Of a stretch of DNA of 40,398 bases, positions 9,102-17,714 are shown piece by piece (position 1 is the stretch's first letter; each line of letters starts with the position of its first letter). The translations under genes and the position numbers were made by a program. This DNA is from UMGS1696 sp964430105 (GTDB lineage: Bacteria > Bacillota > Clostridia > Oscillospirales > CAG-272): contig CAYSEF010000015.1 in the NCBI GenBank assembly GCA_964430105.1, positions 1-40,398 on the forward strand, given 5' to 3'. The notes beneath the pieces were generated by a model. That model saw only the letters and a program-made list of their open reading frames with translations. It ran no database searches and was not told the DNA's origin.

Positions 9102-10388
9102 ATGAATCTTGTAACTGAAAAAATGAATGCTTATGTAGCGGATATTCAGAAAAAACTCATAGATATGGGTAGACCAAAGATTGCTGAAATGTTCGCTCCA
9201 ACATATCTTAATACTATCGAAACTACAGTTAAGCTCGATGAAAACGGTGCTTTTGTTATCACCGGTGATATTCCTGCTATGTGGCTTCGTGACTCTTCTG
9301 CACAGGTAAGACACTATCTCCCTCTTACCAAGGATGATGAAGATATCCGCAACCTTGTAGCAAGTCTTGTTAAGAGACAGGCTCTTTGCATCATTAATGA
9401 CCCTTATGCCAATGCATTTAACCGTACTGCTGAAAAACTGACTCAGTGGGGTGAATCCGATAAGACTGAATTCAATAACCCCATGGCATGGGAACGCAAG
9501 TATGAAATTGACTCACTTTGCTATCCTGTTAATCTTGCATACCATTTCTGGAAGGCATCCGAAACCTCTGCACATCTTGACGATACCTTCAAATCTGCTT
9601 GCGTAAAGGTTCTTGATGTATTTGAAACAGAACAGAATCATGCTGAAAAGTCCGCATACAGATTTGTACGTGAAAATTGCCCGCCTACCGACACTCTTTG
9701 CAATGATGGTATGGGTTCACCTGTTGGTTATACAGGTATGACATGGTCCGGATTCCGTCCGAGTGATGACTGCTGTACATATCATTACCTGATTCCGTCT
9801 GAAATGTTTGCATCTGTAATTCTTGGCTATATGATCGAAATGGCTAAGGAAGTTTATGCTGACGAAGCTCTTGCATCCCGTGCAGCTAAGCTTAAGTCTG
9901 AAATCGATAACGGTATTGAGAAGTACGCTATCGTAGATCATCCAAACGGTGGCAAGATGTATGCATACGAAACTGATGGTCTCGGCAACTACAATCTTAT
10001 GGATGACGCAAATGTGCCCAGCCTTCTTTCACTTCCATATCTTGGCTACTGTGAAGCAAATGATGAGCTTTACAAGAACACACGTGACTTCATTCTTTCA
10101 AAGAGAAATCCCTACTATTTTGAAGGAAGCGCAGCTAAGGGTATTGGAAGCCCGCATACTCCTAAGGATTATATCTGGCACGTTTCCCTTGCTATGCAGG
10201 GCCTGACATCTACGGATGATAAGGAAATCGAATACCTTCTCGATCTCTTTGAAACTACAACAGCAGGTACAGGTCTTATGCATGAAGGTTTCCATGTTGA
10301 TAACCCCGATAAGTTTACACGTTCGTGGTTTGCATGGGCGAACTCCATTTTTGCAGAATTTGTAATCCACGCTGTAGCTAACAAGTAA
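9102..10388 (+). CDS. GH125 exo-alpha-1,6-mannosidase
   Basis: Inverting glycoside hydrolase of family GH125, which trims alpha-1,6-linked mannose from glycans such as host N-glycans. It has 428 residues and no signal peptide, so it should act inside the cell on imported oligosaccharides. Family motifs are TGDIPAMWLRDSSAQ (55-69), GFRPSDDC and PSEMFAS, and near the C-terminus MHEGFHVDNP and TRSWFAWANS. D222 and E395 sit where the Clostridium perfringens enzyme has its reported acid (D220) and base (E393). Codon use is CTT/GGT-rich, like a well-expressed gene. It sits between translation genes and parC with no sugar transporter or other glycosidase nearby. GTGAGGT is the ribosome site. Confidence 0.93.
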   Translation: MNLVTEKMNAYVADIQKKLIDMGRPKIAEMFAPTYLNTIETTVKLDENGAFVITGDIPAMWLRDSSAQVRHYLPLTKDDEDIRNLVASLVKRQALCIINDPYANAFNRTAEKLTQWGESDKTEFNNPMAWERKYEIDSLCYPVNLAYHFWKASETSAHLDDTFKSACVKVLDVFETEQNHAEKSAYRFVRENCPPTDTLCNDGMGSPVGYTGMTWSGFRPSDDCCTYHYLIPSEMFASVILGYMIEMAKEVYADEALASRAAKLKSEIDNGIEKYAIVDHPNGGKMYAYETDGLGNYNLMDDANVPSLLSLPYLGYCEANDELYKNTRDFILSKRNPYYFEGSAAKGIGSPHTPKDYIWHVSLAMQGLTSTDDKEIEYLLDLFETTTAGTGLMHEGFHVDNPDKFTRSWFAWANSIFAEFVIHAVANK

Positions 10389-10403
10389 TTAATATTGTGA
10401 GAG

Positions 10404-10444
10404 CTCATTTGAAATAGGGTTTTTATAAACCTGTTTCAAATGAG
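10404..10444 (+). terminator. Strong hairpin after GH125, possible terminator
   Basis: CTCATTTGAAA (10404-10414) pairs perfectly with TTTCAAATGAG (10434-10444), and the stem continues inward through AGG/CCT and TTT/AAA. It lies in the 99-bp gap before parC. There is no good T run after it, so it is either a weak terminator or an mRNA processing or stability element. Confidence 0.45.
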
Positions 10445-10487
10445 TATCTTTACAAATGACTAAAATCAAAACAAAACAGAGGAAAAA

Positions 10488-12713
10488 ATGCCCAGAAAGA
10501 AAAAAGCAGATCAGAATACGGATTTGACAACAGTTGCCGAAATCAGAGATCAGCATATTACTGACACTATCGAAAAAAACTATATGCCTTACGCGATGAG
10601 CGTTATCGTATCACGTGCAATTCCTGAGATAGATGGATTCAAGCCATCTCATCGAAAGCTCCTTTTTACAATGTATAAAATGGGACTTTTGAGTGGACCT
10701 CGAACGAAAAGTGCTAATGTCGTTGGTGCAACAATGCACTATAACCCACATGGCGATATGGCTATATATGAGACTCTTGTTCGACTTACGCGTGATTACG
10801 AGGCTTTGTTGCATCCGTTTATTGACTCAAAAGGTGGTTTTGGTAAGCAGTACAGTCGTGACATGGCATTTTCAGCACCACGTTATACAGAAGTCAAACT
10901 TGAACCTTTCTGCAATGAAGTTTTTGGTGGCTTAAACAAAAACGCAGTAGAAATGGTGCCTAATTACGATAATACTGACATGGAGCCGACACTCCTGCCG
11001 ACTTCATTCCCAAATATTCTTGTATCTCCCAATATGGGCATCGCTGTAGGTCTGTCGTCACAGATATGCTCGTTCAACCTGGCAGAAATTTGCGACGGTA
11101 CCATTGCACTTCTAAAGAATCCTAAAACCTCGACTGATAAGCTACTTGATCTTATAAAGGCACCTGATTTTGCGGGAGGCGCAAATTTGATCTATGACCG
11201 TGAGCAAATGCGTCAAATATATGAAACAGGTACCGGTAGTTTCAAAATGCGTGCACGCTATAACTATGACAAGTCGAATGGAATGATCGAGGTTACGCAG
11301 ATTCCGTATTCAACTTCAATTGAAATCATCATTAAGCGTATTACAGATCTTCTGAAAGAAGGAAAGTTTAAAGAAATATCCGATGTTCGTGATGAAATCG
11401 ACCTTTCCGGATTCAAATTGACTATTGACGTTAAGCGTGGAACAGATGCTGATGCACTTATGGCTAAGCTATTTAAGCAGACTACGCTTGAGGATAGTTT
11501 TGCTTGCAATTTTACTGTCCTTGTAAATGGTGTGCCTAAACAACTCGGTATTCGCGATATACTTAACGAATGGATAATCTTCCGTGTCGGATGTGTGCGA
11601 CGTGAGCTAACATATGATCTTGAAAAAAAGAAAGAAAAGCTCCATCTTTTGCGTGGTCTTGGTAAAATTCTCATAGATATTGATAAAGCTATTCAAATAG
11701 TTCGTGAAACTGAACGTGAATCTGACGTTGTGCCACGACTTATGGAAGGCTTCCAGATAGATGAGATACAGGCTGATTATATCGCTGAAATAAAGCTAAG
11801 ACACCTTAACAGAGAATATATCCTCGAAAGAATAAAAGAAATCGAGGAATTGCAAAAAGAAATAGCTGATCTTGAAGAAATTATTGCTGATGATATCAAG
11901 CTCAAGGATTTAATAGCTAAACAGTTAACCGCTATCAAGAAGAAATATGGTAAACCGCGTAAAACTCAGCTTATTACTGCCGAAGACGATATCGAAGTTC
12001 CTGAAGAGAATGAGGTAGAGAATTACGCTGCATATGTCGTATTGACTAAAGAGGGATATTTTAAGAAAATCACTCGTCAGTCACTCATACGCGCTGATGA
12101 TCAGAAACTCAAAGATGGTGATGAAATTGCCAATGCAGAGGAATGTGAAAATCGCGATGAACTGCTGTTCTTTACAGATAAATCACAGGTTTATAAATGC
12201 AAAGTATCCGATTTTGAACCGGTAAAAGCCTCAGCACTCGGTGAATTTATAGCTGTAAAGCTTGGATTTGACGATGATGAAAAGCCTGTAATGATGAAAG
12301 TGATTTCTGATTACAATGCGAATGACAATTTCATTTTCTTGTTCGAGAATGGTAAGGGCGTGAAGATTCCCACAACAGCTTATGAAACTAAAACGAACAG
12401 ACGTAAGCTGACGGGCGCATATTCCGGAGCATCTCCGATAGTAGCAATACTGTATGAACATGAACCGTTTGATCTATTTATCGAAAATAGCGCGGGAAAG
12501 GGAATACTGATAAATTCTTCGCTGATTCCCCAAAAAACTACACGTTCGTCATCCGGAGTTATTCTTTTTAATATGAAGAGTGAATTTGTGGTGACTGATG
12601 TGAGAAGTGGTGATAAACTTGATCTCGATAAGGTATCACGTTGTCGTAAAAATAAAATACCTGCAACAGGCATTGCAATACAAAAAGCCGGAGAACAGCT
12701 GAAAATAGAATAG
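10488..12713 (+). CDS. parC: Type IIA topoisomerase subunit A, ParC-like
   Basis: DNA-cleaving subunit of topoisomerase IV (or a close type IIA relative), which decatenates and relaxes DNA with a ParE partner. The 741 residues comprise the winged-helix/tower breakage-reunion region (about 20-490) and a beta-pinwheel C-terminal domain (about 510-740). The active tyrosine is Y133 in SAPRYTEVK, preceded by R132. No GyrA box is seen, favouring ParC over GyrA. In the quinolone region NPHGDMAIYET, the positions matching E. coli GyrA S83 and D87 are M91 and E95. No parE lies beside it: the upstream gene is a mannosidase. AGAGG precedes the ATG. The exact clade (ParC or an additional Clostridia topoisomerase) cannot be fixed here. 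Confidence 0.88.
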   Translation: MPRKKKADQNTDLTTVAEIRDQHITDTIEKNYMPYAMSVIVSRAIPEIDGFKPSHRKLLFTMYKMGLLSGPRTKSANVVGATMHYNPHGDMAIYETLVRLTRDYEALLHPFIDSKGGFGKQYSRDMAFSAPRYTEVKLEPFCNEVFGGLNKNAVEMVPNYDNTDMEPTLLPTSFPNILVSPNMGIAVGLSSQICSFNLAEICDGTIALLKNPKTSTDKLLDLIKAPDFAGGANLIYDREQMRQIYETGTGSFKMRARYNYDKSNGMIEVTQIPYSTSIEIIIKRITDLLKEGKFKEISDVRDEIDLSGFKLTIDVKRGTDADALMAKLFKQTTLEDSFACNFTVLVNGVPKQLGIRDILNEWIIFRVGCVRRELTYDLEKKKEKLHLLRGLGKILIDIDKAIQIVRETERESDVVPRLMEGFQIDEIQADYIAEIKLRHLNREYILERIKEIEELQKEIADLEEIIADDIKLKDLIAKQLTAIKKKYGKPRKTQLITAEDDIEVPEENEVENYAAYVVLTKEGYFKKITRQSLIRADDQKLKDGDEIANAEECENRDELLFFTDKSQVYKCKVSDFEPVKASALGEFIAVKLGFDDDEKPVMMKVISDYNANDNFIFLFENGKGVKIPTTAYETKTNRRKLTGAYSGASPIVAILYEHEPFDLFIENSAGKGILINSSLIPQKTTRSSSGVILFNMKSEFVVTDVRSGDKLDLDKVSRCRKNKIPATGIAIQKAGEQLKIE

Positions 12714-12720
12714 AAATTCC

Positions 12721-12777
12721 GAGATTTCCCAATATATCGAATGAAATGTAAATTTTTGTCCGATATTGGGAAATCTC
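12721..12777. repeat. 15-bp perfect inverted repeat between parC and the next gene
   Basis: GAGATTTCCCAATAT (12721-12735) is repeated as its exact reverse complement at 12763-12777, with a 27-bp spacer. The right arm ends directly against the -35 box of the next promoter (12778). There is no T run, so it could be a parC transcript-end structure or an operator for a DNA-binding regulator. Confidence 0.6.
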
Positions 12778-12806
12778 TTGCATTTACAGCTTTGCAAGTG
12801 TATAAT
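12778..12806 (+). promoter_or_regulatory. Sigma-A promoter of the exported-protein/SpoIID-like pair
   Basis: TTGCAT (12778-12783), 17-bp spacer, TATAAT (12801-12806). The start near 12813 gives a leader of about 30 nt with GAAAGG before the ATG at 12843. Confidence 0.75.
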
Positions 12807-12842
12807 ATCTTCGTTACATTTTACCGAAAGGCATCCTTTTAC

Positions 12843-13394
12843 ATGAAAAAAAGTAAGTTTTTTAAGATATTGGCGTCTGTTTGTGCGGTTACAGCAACGC
12901 TTGGTATCACAGTAATGGCAGCATATGACAGCTCGGAGGACCCGCTTATAACTTGGAGCTATCTTCGCGACATTTTTAAACCTGAGATTCTTAATGCAGT
13001 TGAAGATACTGTCGATAAACGCTTTGAGGAATATGACGTCATTCTCGACGAAAGAAAAGATTATGAAGATCCCTCAATAAATGAAGAACAAGATAATGAA
13101 ACTTCCCAAACGGTATCCGCATCATATGAAGTCATAGAGTTGCAGGAGGGCGATGCTGTTTATGCTGTTTCTGCTTGCGATATTATGCTTCGCTCCGGAA
13201 CAGTGAACTGTATTGCACCTGACGCCTCGCAGGGAATAGCAGACTATACTTCCGGTGAGGAAATTTACAATGGAATGAAGCTGACTAAGAATCATATGTG
13301 TCTTATCCCTAGAGGTGACGGTCGTGGAGTTCTTGCGGTTTCAGAGAAGGTTTATATTATGGTAAGGGGTGACTACACAATTGTCTACAAATAA
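12843..13394 (+). CDS. Conserved exported Clostridia protein of unknown function
   Basis: A 183-residue protein with an N-terminal signal or anchor (about 1-27, KILASVCAVTATLGITVMA). A mature N-terminus follows with AYDSSEDPLITWSYL and FKPEIL, then a charged helix (about 45-80), and a C-terminal domain of about 80 residues with YEVIELQEGDAVYAV, IMLRSGTVN, NHMCLIPRGDGRG and YIMVRGDYTIV. I recognise this architecture as a recurring uncharacterised Clostridia family but cannot assign a function. I chose the ATG at 12843 because GAAAGG precedes it; an in-frame ATG at 12741 lies before the promoter, inside the inverted repeat. The next gene starts inside its 3' end, so the two are probably made together. 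Confidence 0.8.
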   Translation: MKKSKFFKILASVCAVTATLGITVMAAYDSSEDPLITWSYLRDIFKPEILNAVEDTVDKRFEEYDVILDERKDYEDPSINEEQDNETSQTVSASYEVIELQEGDAVYAVSACDIMLRSGTVNCIAPDASQGIADYTSGEEIYNGMKLTKNHMCLIPRGDGRGVLAVSEKVYIMVRGDYTIVYK

Positions 13395-15435
13395 TTCAAA
13401 AACAACTAACAGTAAAATTGATAAGAAGAAGTTGCTTGTAAGAATTCTTGCGGGAGCAATGGCTTTTTTGATGGTTATAAGCACTGCTTTTGTACTTATT
13501 TCTACAATTAGTGCAGCTGAACCTCAAAATGAAGCGACAGACACAACAGAGAGCATTGATACATCCTCGCTTAAGGACAGCGGGGATGTTCTGATAAGTG
13601 TAGGATTGATGTATGGTACAAATCTTACTACCGGCTTTCAAACAACGACTACCGATGGATATACGATTGGTATGCAAGAACTTAATGGTGATAAAGAATT
13701 CGATGAAATATGGGATATCGACAATACAGTAATATCATGTACCGCTGATGCGAATCTTTCGAAGAGCGGAATGACTTTTCTTGTTGCCGAGAATAAGCGT
13801 AAAACCGTTATAGGCGGATATCATATTCAAGTTGACTGTGATCGTCTTGATAGAGAAGAAGTTGAAGATCTTATCTATGAAACAGAACGTGAAGTCGAAG
13901 ATCTTGGACTTTACATAATTCCTGCATATGTTTATACAGGATATGCACTTAGAATAGGTGCTTTTTCATCATGGGGGGATGCGGAAGATTATCTTAACGA
14001 AATAGAAGATATTTTTCGCGGTGAAAATGTGTACGTTGTAGAGCCAACTGACACAGCGGTATCAGTTATCGATCCGTATGACGATGTAATTCTGTTTGAA
14101 TATGATTGTGGAGGCGAGTCAGAGCTTGGACTTGTTGCACATGAAGATGATAATGGCAACACATATATCATGACTCCTGCAACAAATGTGTATGACGGTG
14201 TGTTTTGTTTTAAGAGATATGATAATGGTGAAATTGACGGTGTATCTCTAATAAATATTCTGCCGCTGGAAGCTTATATAGCAGGAGTATTGCCATATGA
14301 GACATCAAATTCATGGCCACTTGAAACACTGAAGGCTTTTGCTATCACAGTCCGCTCGTATACCTTAACTCACATTAACGAACATAAAAATTATTGCTTT
14401 GATTTGTGTAATACAACAGATTGTCAGGTTTATAAGGGCGCAGGACGTATTAACGAACGTGTAATGGAAGCAGTTCTTGATACCGCCGGCCAGGTTTTAA
14501 CATATGACGATAAAATTGTCAATGCATATTATTCTTCAAGCATGGGTGGAGTAACAGTAAGTGCACAGGATGCGTGGGGTGGTAAGGATGATATTCCATA
14601 TTTGCAAGCCGTAGCGACTCCGTGGGAAAACTATATGGTGCACAATAACGCATTTTGGATAGCTGAGATCAGTCCTGTAGCACTTCTTGATCGTCTTCAT
14701 TCTGCCGGTTATGAACAGCTTGAAGATGCAATTGAGGATGTTGAAATTGTTGAACTAGCAAAAAATTCCTCTTATGTAAAAACTCTTCGTGTAACTGATA
14801 TCTATGGTACAAGTATTGAGATAAATTATACCGATAATGTTCGTACGTCATTGACACCATATGTAAAAAGTGCAAATTTTGTTGTGGGCAAAGGTGAAGT
14901 AGAATATACAGAAGATGTTATCGTTAATTACGTTGAGGATGATGAATCTGAGGATATAAACGGAAGTGACATTTCTTACGATAAAGATTACGGGTATATA
15001 AACCTTGATGATTATTATGTTATGACCTCAGAATCATTAGATAAGACTTCAATAGACGGTTCTGTGTCAATAATGACAGGTGAAGGCGATGTTGAACACG
15101 ATCGAATAGACATTTTTGTAATGGCACGTCAAAATGTTGTAGCATATCTTGGAGATGAATATCTGAAATATGTTGAGAATGAAGAACCCGATGAAAAGCA
15201 TAACACATCTGTAATAACGGATAAATCCACATCAGAAGTTCTATATAAAATCGCATACGCTGAGAATGAAGATAATTTTATTTTCGTCGGAAAAGGTTGG
15301 GGACATGGTGTCGGAATGAGCCAATATGGTGCACGTGATATGGCAAATCAAGGCTATAAAGCCAAAGACATACTTGACGCATATTTCACTGACACTAGAA
15401 TTATGGATTATAACGATACAGATAATTTCAACTGA
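13381..15435 (+). CDS. SpoIID/LytB-like protein with SPOR-like domain
   Basis: Membrane-anchored protein of 684 residues. SpoIID is the peptidoglycan lytic transglycosylase of engulfment, and LytB is an amidase enhancer. After a basic tail and one membrane helix (about 18-45) comes a low-complexity linker, then a SPOR-like segment (about 145-222) with GYHIQVDCDRL and LRIGAFSSWGDAEDYL, normally a binder of denuded glycan. The SpoIID domain (about 285-660) has LPLEAYIAGVLPYETSNSWP with candidate catalytic E307, LKAFAITVRSY, DCQVYKG, AYYSSSMGG and near the end GWGHGVGMSQYGA. I chose the TTG at 13381 because AAGGGGTGA lies 8 nt upstream; a GTG at 13369 overlaps that site. It overlaps the upstream gene by 14 nt. 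It is longer than classical SpoIID, so it may act in vegetative cells or spores. Confidence 0.85.
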   Translation: MSTNNSKTTNSKIDKKKLLVRILAGAMAFLMVISTAFVLISTISAAEPQNEATDTTESIDTSSLKDSGDVLISVGLMYGTNLTTGFQTTTTDGYTIGMQELNGDKEFDEIWDIDNTVISCTADANLSKSGMTFLVAENKRKTVIGGYHIQVDCDRLDREEVEDLIYETEREVEDLGLYIIPAYVYTGYALRIGAFSSWGDAEDYLNEIEDIFRGENVYVVEPTDTAVSVIDPYDDVILFEYDCGGESELGLVAHEDDNGNTYIMTPATNVYDGVFCFKRYDNGEIDGVSLINILPLEAYIAGVLPYETSNSWPLETLKAFAITVRSYTLTHINEHKNYCFDLCNTTDCQVYKGAGRINERVMEAVLDTAGQVLTYDDKIVNAYYSSSMGGVTVSAQDAWGGKDDIPYLQAVATPWENYMVHNNAFWIAEISPVALLDRLHSAGYEQLEDAIEDVEIVELAKNSSYVKTLRVTDIYGTSIEINYTDNVRTSLTPYVKSANFVVGKGEVEYTEDVIVNYVEDDESEDINGSDISYDKDYGYINLDDYYVMTSESLDKTSIDGSVSIMTGEGDVEHDRIDIFVMARQNVVAYLGDEYLKYVENEEPDEKHNTSVITDKSTSEVLYKIAYAENEDNFIFVGKGWGHGVGMSQYGARDMANQGYKAKDILDAYFTDTRIMDYNDTDNFN

Positions 15436-15465
15436 AATTCGGAATAAATTATTTTAGGCACAAAT

Positions 15466-15512
15466 AAAAAACAGCGAATCTGTAACAAAGTACATTGATT
15501 CGCTGTTTTTTT
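15466..15512. terminator. Bidirectional terminator between spoIID-like and TSCPD genes
   Basis: A 15-bp stem (15466-15480 with 15497-15511) has an A run on its left and a T run on its right, with ACAGCGAATC as its GC-containing core. It serves both convergent genes. Confidence 0.88.
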
Positions 15513-15523
15513 GTTATATCTTC

Positions 15524-15772
15524 TTAACCGGCAAGAGCTTCGTCAATAGCTTTTGCAAGCTGATCGGCACATGAAGTGGAGCGAGGACCGCAGGTGTTAC
15601 CACGAAGTGTATCTGCAATTTCCTTTGCATTCTTGCCATCACATAATTTTGATATAGCTTTAAGATTGCCATTGCAACCACCTGCAAACTTTAAATCAGA
15701 GATGATGCCATCGGTTATATCGAATGTTATGACTGATGAGCAAGTTCCTTTTGTTTTGTAAGTGTATTTCAC
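15524..15772 (-). CDS. TSCPD domain-containing small protein
   Basis: An 82-residue protein of the family named for its Thr-Ser-Cys-x-x-Asp motif (TIGR03905 type). The domain is related to the C-terminal region of B12-dependent ribonucleotide reductases, but the function of the free form is unknown. Visible motifs are YKTKGTCSS, FAGGCNGNLKAISKL and GNTCGPRSTSCADQLAKAI. The conserved cysteines suggest metal or redox chemistry. I chose the GTG at 15772 because AAAGGA lies 9 nt upstream and the family usually starts with MKYTYK; a TTG at 15790 precedes that site and is unlikely. It is a single-gene unit on the minus strand. Confidence 0.9.
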   Translation of the reverse strand: MKYTYKTKGTCSSVITFDITDGIISDLKFAGGCNGNLKAISKLCDGKNAKEIADTLRGNTCGPRSTSCADQLAKAIDEALAG

Positions 15773-15805
15773 GATTTTACATCCTTTCAAAAATGTGTTT
15801 GAGTT

Positions 15806-16759
15806 TTAATTTCCGGAACTTCCCGGAGTTGTTGTTGACATAGCCATGTTAATATTAGCACTATCAGTTTGAATCTTAAAGAGATTGCTTGTGCTTTCTG
15901 TGCCAACATTTGTGTAAGGACTAAGCATTTGCTCGCCTTCGATAGTTATAGAACCACTGCCACTTGACAAATTAAGATACATATCGGAAACTCTGCGTAT
16001 AGTTGCTATATCTATAGAACCTGTTTCGCAAATAATGTTTGCATTTCCGTTACAGCGAAAATAATCTGCCGATAACTGAAGTTCCTTTGAGTTTATGTTC
16101 AGGTTTGATATGATTGCGGTATTCATATCCAAAGTGATACGCTGTGCCGGAGAATCATTTTCGCCTGAATTGATATTGAATGAAGAAGTTGTCTGCACAG
16201 TGTCTGCAAAGATATTTGCTTCTGTAGTAACAATGTTGTAATCACTTGGTGAAGCAATATTGTGGATATTCAGTGTGCATCTTTCTGCATTTATATCGAA
16301 TATTTTCATTGTACGATCAGAAGTGAGATAGATATTGATTACTTTTTGAGTATCCTTTTCAGGCTGATTGTTGAAGTTAAAAATATATCTCATGCCTTTG
16401 AAGGAAAATCCATTCTCCCAAAACTTCAGCATAGACATAATGTCAGGAATTTCATCAAAGCTTAACACACGATTAGAGGCCGAAAGAGCATAATAGTTTT
16501 CTCTGAAATTGATAAATTCTATGTATGATTTTTCAGCTCGTCCGATTATGTTGATCTCTGCATCTTTAACTATTATCTCAATCTTAGAAATTTCAGAATC
16601 ACTAAGATCTACAGTTTGAACAAGAGCATTGTCACGTTCTTCTGAAAAGAGAAATTCACCGTTTGCTTGTGCCATGTTTTGTGCGATGAAGCAGGTTACA
16701 AGTCCGACTATCACGAGAAGTACTGCGATAACAAGAGATATGATCGATGTGGGTTTCAT
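15806..16759 (-). CDS. Membrane-anchored DUF4097-like beta-strand protein
   Basis: A 317-residue protein with one N-terminal membrane helix (about 5-27, ISLVIAVLLVIVGLVTCFIA) and an extracytoplasmic region rich in short repeated strands such as IEIIVKDAEINIIG, ANIFADTVQTTSSFNINSG, ANIICETGSIDIA and LNLSSGSGSITIEG. This is the rung pattern of DUF4097/DUF2807 putative adhesin folds. Start choice: the ATG at 16759 overlaps the upstream stop as ATGA, with AAGGGAG 11 nt upstream. The gene is therefore translationally coupled to the DUF1700-like gene, a common pairing in Firmicutes. Ligand and function are unknown. A PadR-type regulator, often the third member, is not present. Confidence 0.7.
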   Translation of the reverse strand: MKPTSIISLVIAVLLVIVGLVTCFIAQNMAQANGEFLFSEERDNALVQTVDLSDSEISKIEIIVKDAEINIIGRAEKSYIEFINFRENYYALSASNRVLSFDEIPDIMSMLKFWENGFSFKGMRYIFNFNNQPEKDTQKVINIYLTSDRTMKIFDINAERCTLNIHNIASPSDYNIVTTEANIFADTVQTTSSFNINSGENDSPAQRITLDMNTAIISNLNINSKELQLSADYFRCNGNANIICETGSIDIATIRRVSDMYLNLSSGSGSITIEGEQMLSPYTNVGTESTSNLFKIQTDSANINMAMSTTTPGSSGN

Positions 16760-17565
16760 AGCTTGTAGCACTCCCTTCTAATGATAAAGAATAATGATTT
16801 CAGTTTGCGACAAACAAAGCCAAGCAAATTGCCAACTTGCGTAATAAGCCATGGTATAAGACGTATTGAAAAATTATAGATAAGAACAGCAACAAAGAGT
16901 ACAGCACCGGCGACCATAACACCAAGCCCTATCTCATATATTCCGGCTGCAAAAAATGAGAATAACTGTGTTATACCAAATATGATGCCTATTAAAGAAA
17001 CACTTGCTCCGGCTGCTACAAGCGCAATAAGCACTGCTATACCGGCTACAATAACAGCTGCTAATCCTACGAATACAGCTGCAAATGCTCCGAATATTGC
17101 AACAAGAATACCTAATGAAATTGGTAATGTTACAAATAGACCTATCCAAAATACAAGCATACCTTTTGTCGAAGGAACAGGCTGTGCTGAATAGTCGTAA
17201 TAGTCGTCACCATAGTTTACAGATGGCGATACATTTTTTTTCGCAGGCTTTTTCTTTGGCATACTTGTTGTCGAAGAAATTCTCTCCTGCCGTGGAACAC
17301 TTACAGAAACCTGCGGTGATAACTGTACATCTCTGGCCTCAGTTTGAGGACGAGGAGCATTTTTTTTGTTTTTGTTTAGAATAACTGCAATACTTTCAGC
17401 AAGTTGCTCAACTTCTTCACCGGATGTTATGGCTTCTATCTCGGAAAGATCGTCACTTGTAAAGCTACGACGTAGATTTGAAACATGCTTTAGAGCAGTT
17501 TCGTCAGGAATACCTCGCTTAACAAGAGCAGATTCGAGTTCTCTCATGAAAATATTCAATTCCAT
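16756..17565 (-). CDS. DUF1700/HAAS-like multi-pass membrane protein
   Basis: A 269-residue protein. The N-terminal helical region (about 1-65, with FMRELESALVKRGIPDETALKHV) resembles the HAAS/DUF1700 start that in relatives precedes membrane segments. A basic, Ser/Pro-rich linker follows (about 66-130, with MPKKKPAKKN and DDYYDYS). Four or so hydrophobic helices, many with Ala/Val/Gly-rich faces, occupy 135-255. GAGAGGTGAG precedes the ATG. It is upstream of, and overlaps by 4 nt, the DUF4097-like gene. The pair looks like a membrane module with an exposed beta domain; no biochemical role is known. Confidence 0.65.
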   Translation of the reverse strand: MELNIFMRELESALVKRGIPDETALKHVSNLRRSFTSDDLSEIEAITSGEEVEQLAESIAVILNKNKKNAPRPQTEARDVQLSPQVSVSVPRQERISSTTSMPKKKPAKKNVSPSVNYGDDYYDYSAQPVPSTKGMLVFWIGLFVTLPISLGILVAIFGAFAAVFVGLAAVIVAGIAVLIALVAAGASVSLIGIIFGITQLFSFFAAGIYEIGLGVMVAGAVLFVAVLIYNFSIRLIPWLITQVGNLLGFVCRKLKSLFFIIRRECYKL

Positions 17566-17620
17566 CCTACAAACTCACCTCTCTTTTGGAATTTTATGTG
17601 TAGATTTTTGGCGCTAATTA

Positions 17621-17648
17621 TGATATAATTAGAAATATATGATATAAT
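17621..17648 (+). promoter_or_regulatory. Two tandem extended -10 elements upstream of trmB
   Basis: TGATATAAT occurs at 17621-17629 and again at 17640-17648, 19 bp apart, inside the 149-bp divergent gap before trmB. Each has the TGn extension, but neither has a good -35 box. They may be alternative starts for trmB. Confidence 0.45.
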
Positions 17649-17714
17649 GACATCAAATATATCGCAAATAATCTGCATACCTATATTTTATCAAAAAACG
17701 GAGTAATAATCAAT

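Noticed and set aside
12741..12842. 34-residue N-terminal extension of the exported protein
   Set aside because: It lies in the inverted repeat and over the promoter, and would place a hydrophilic stretch before the signal sequence.
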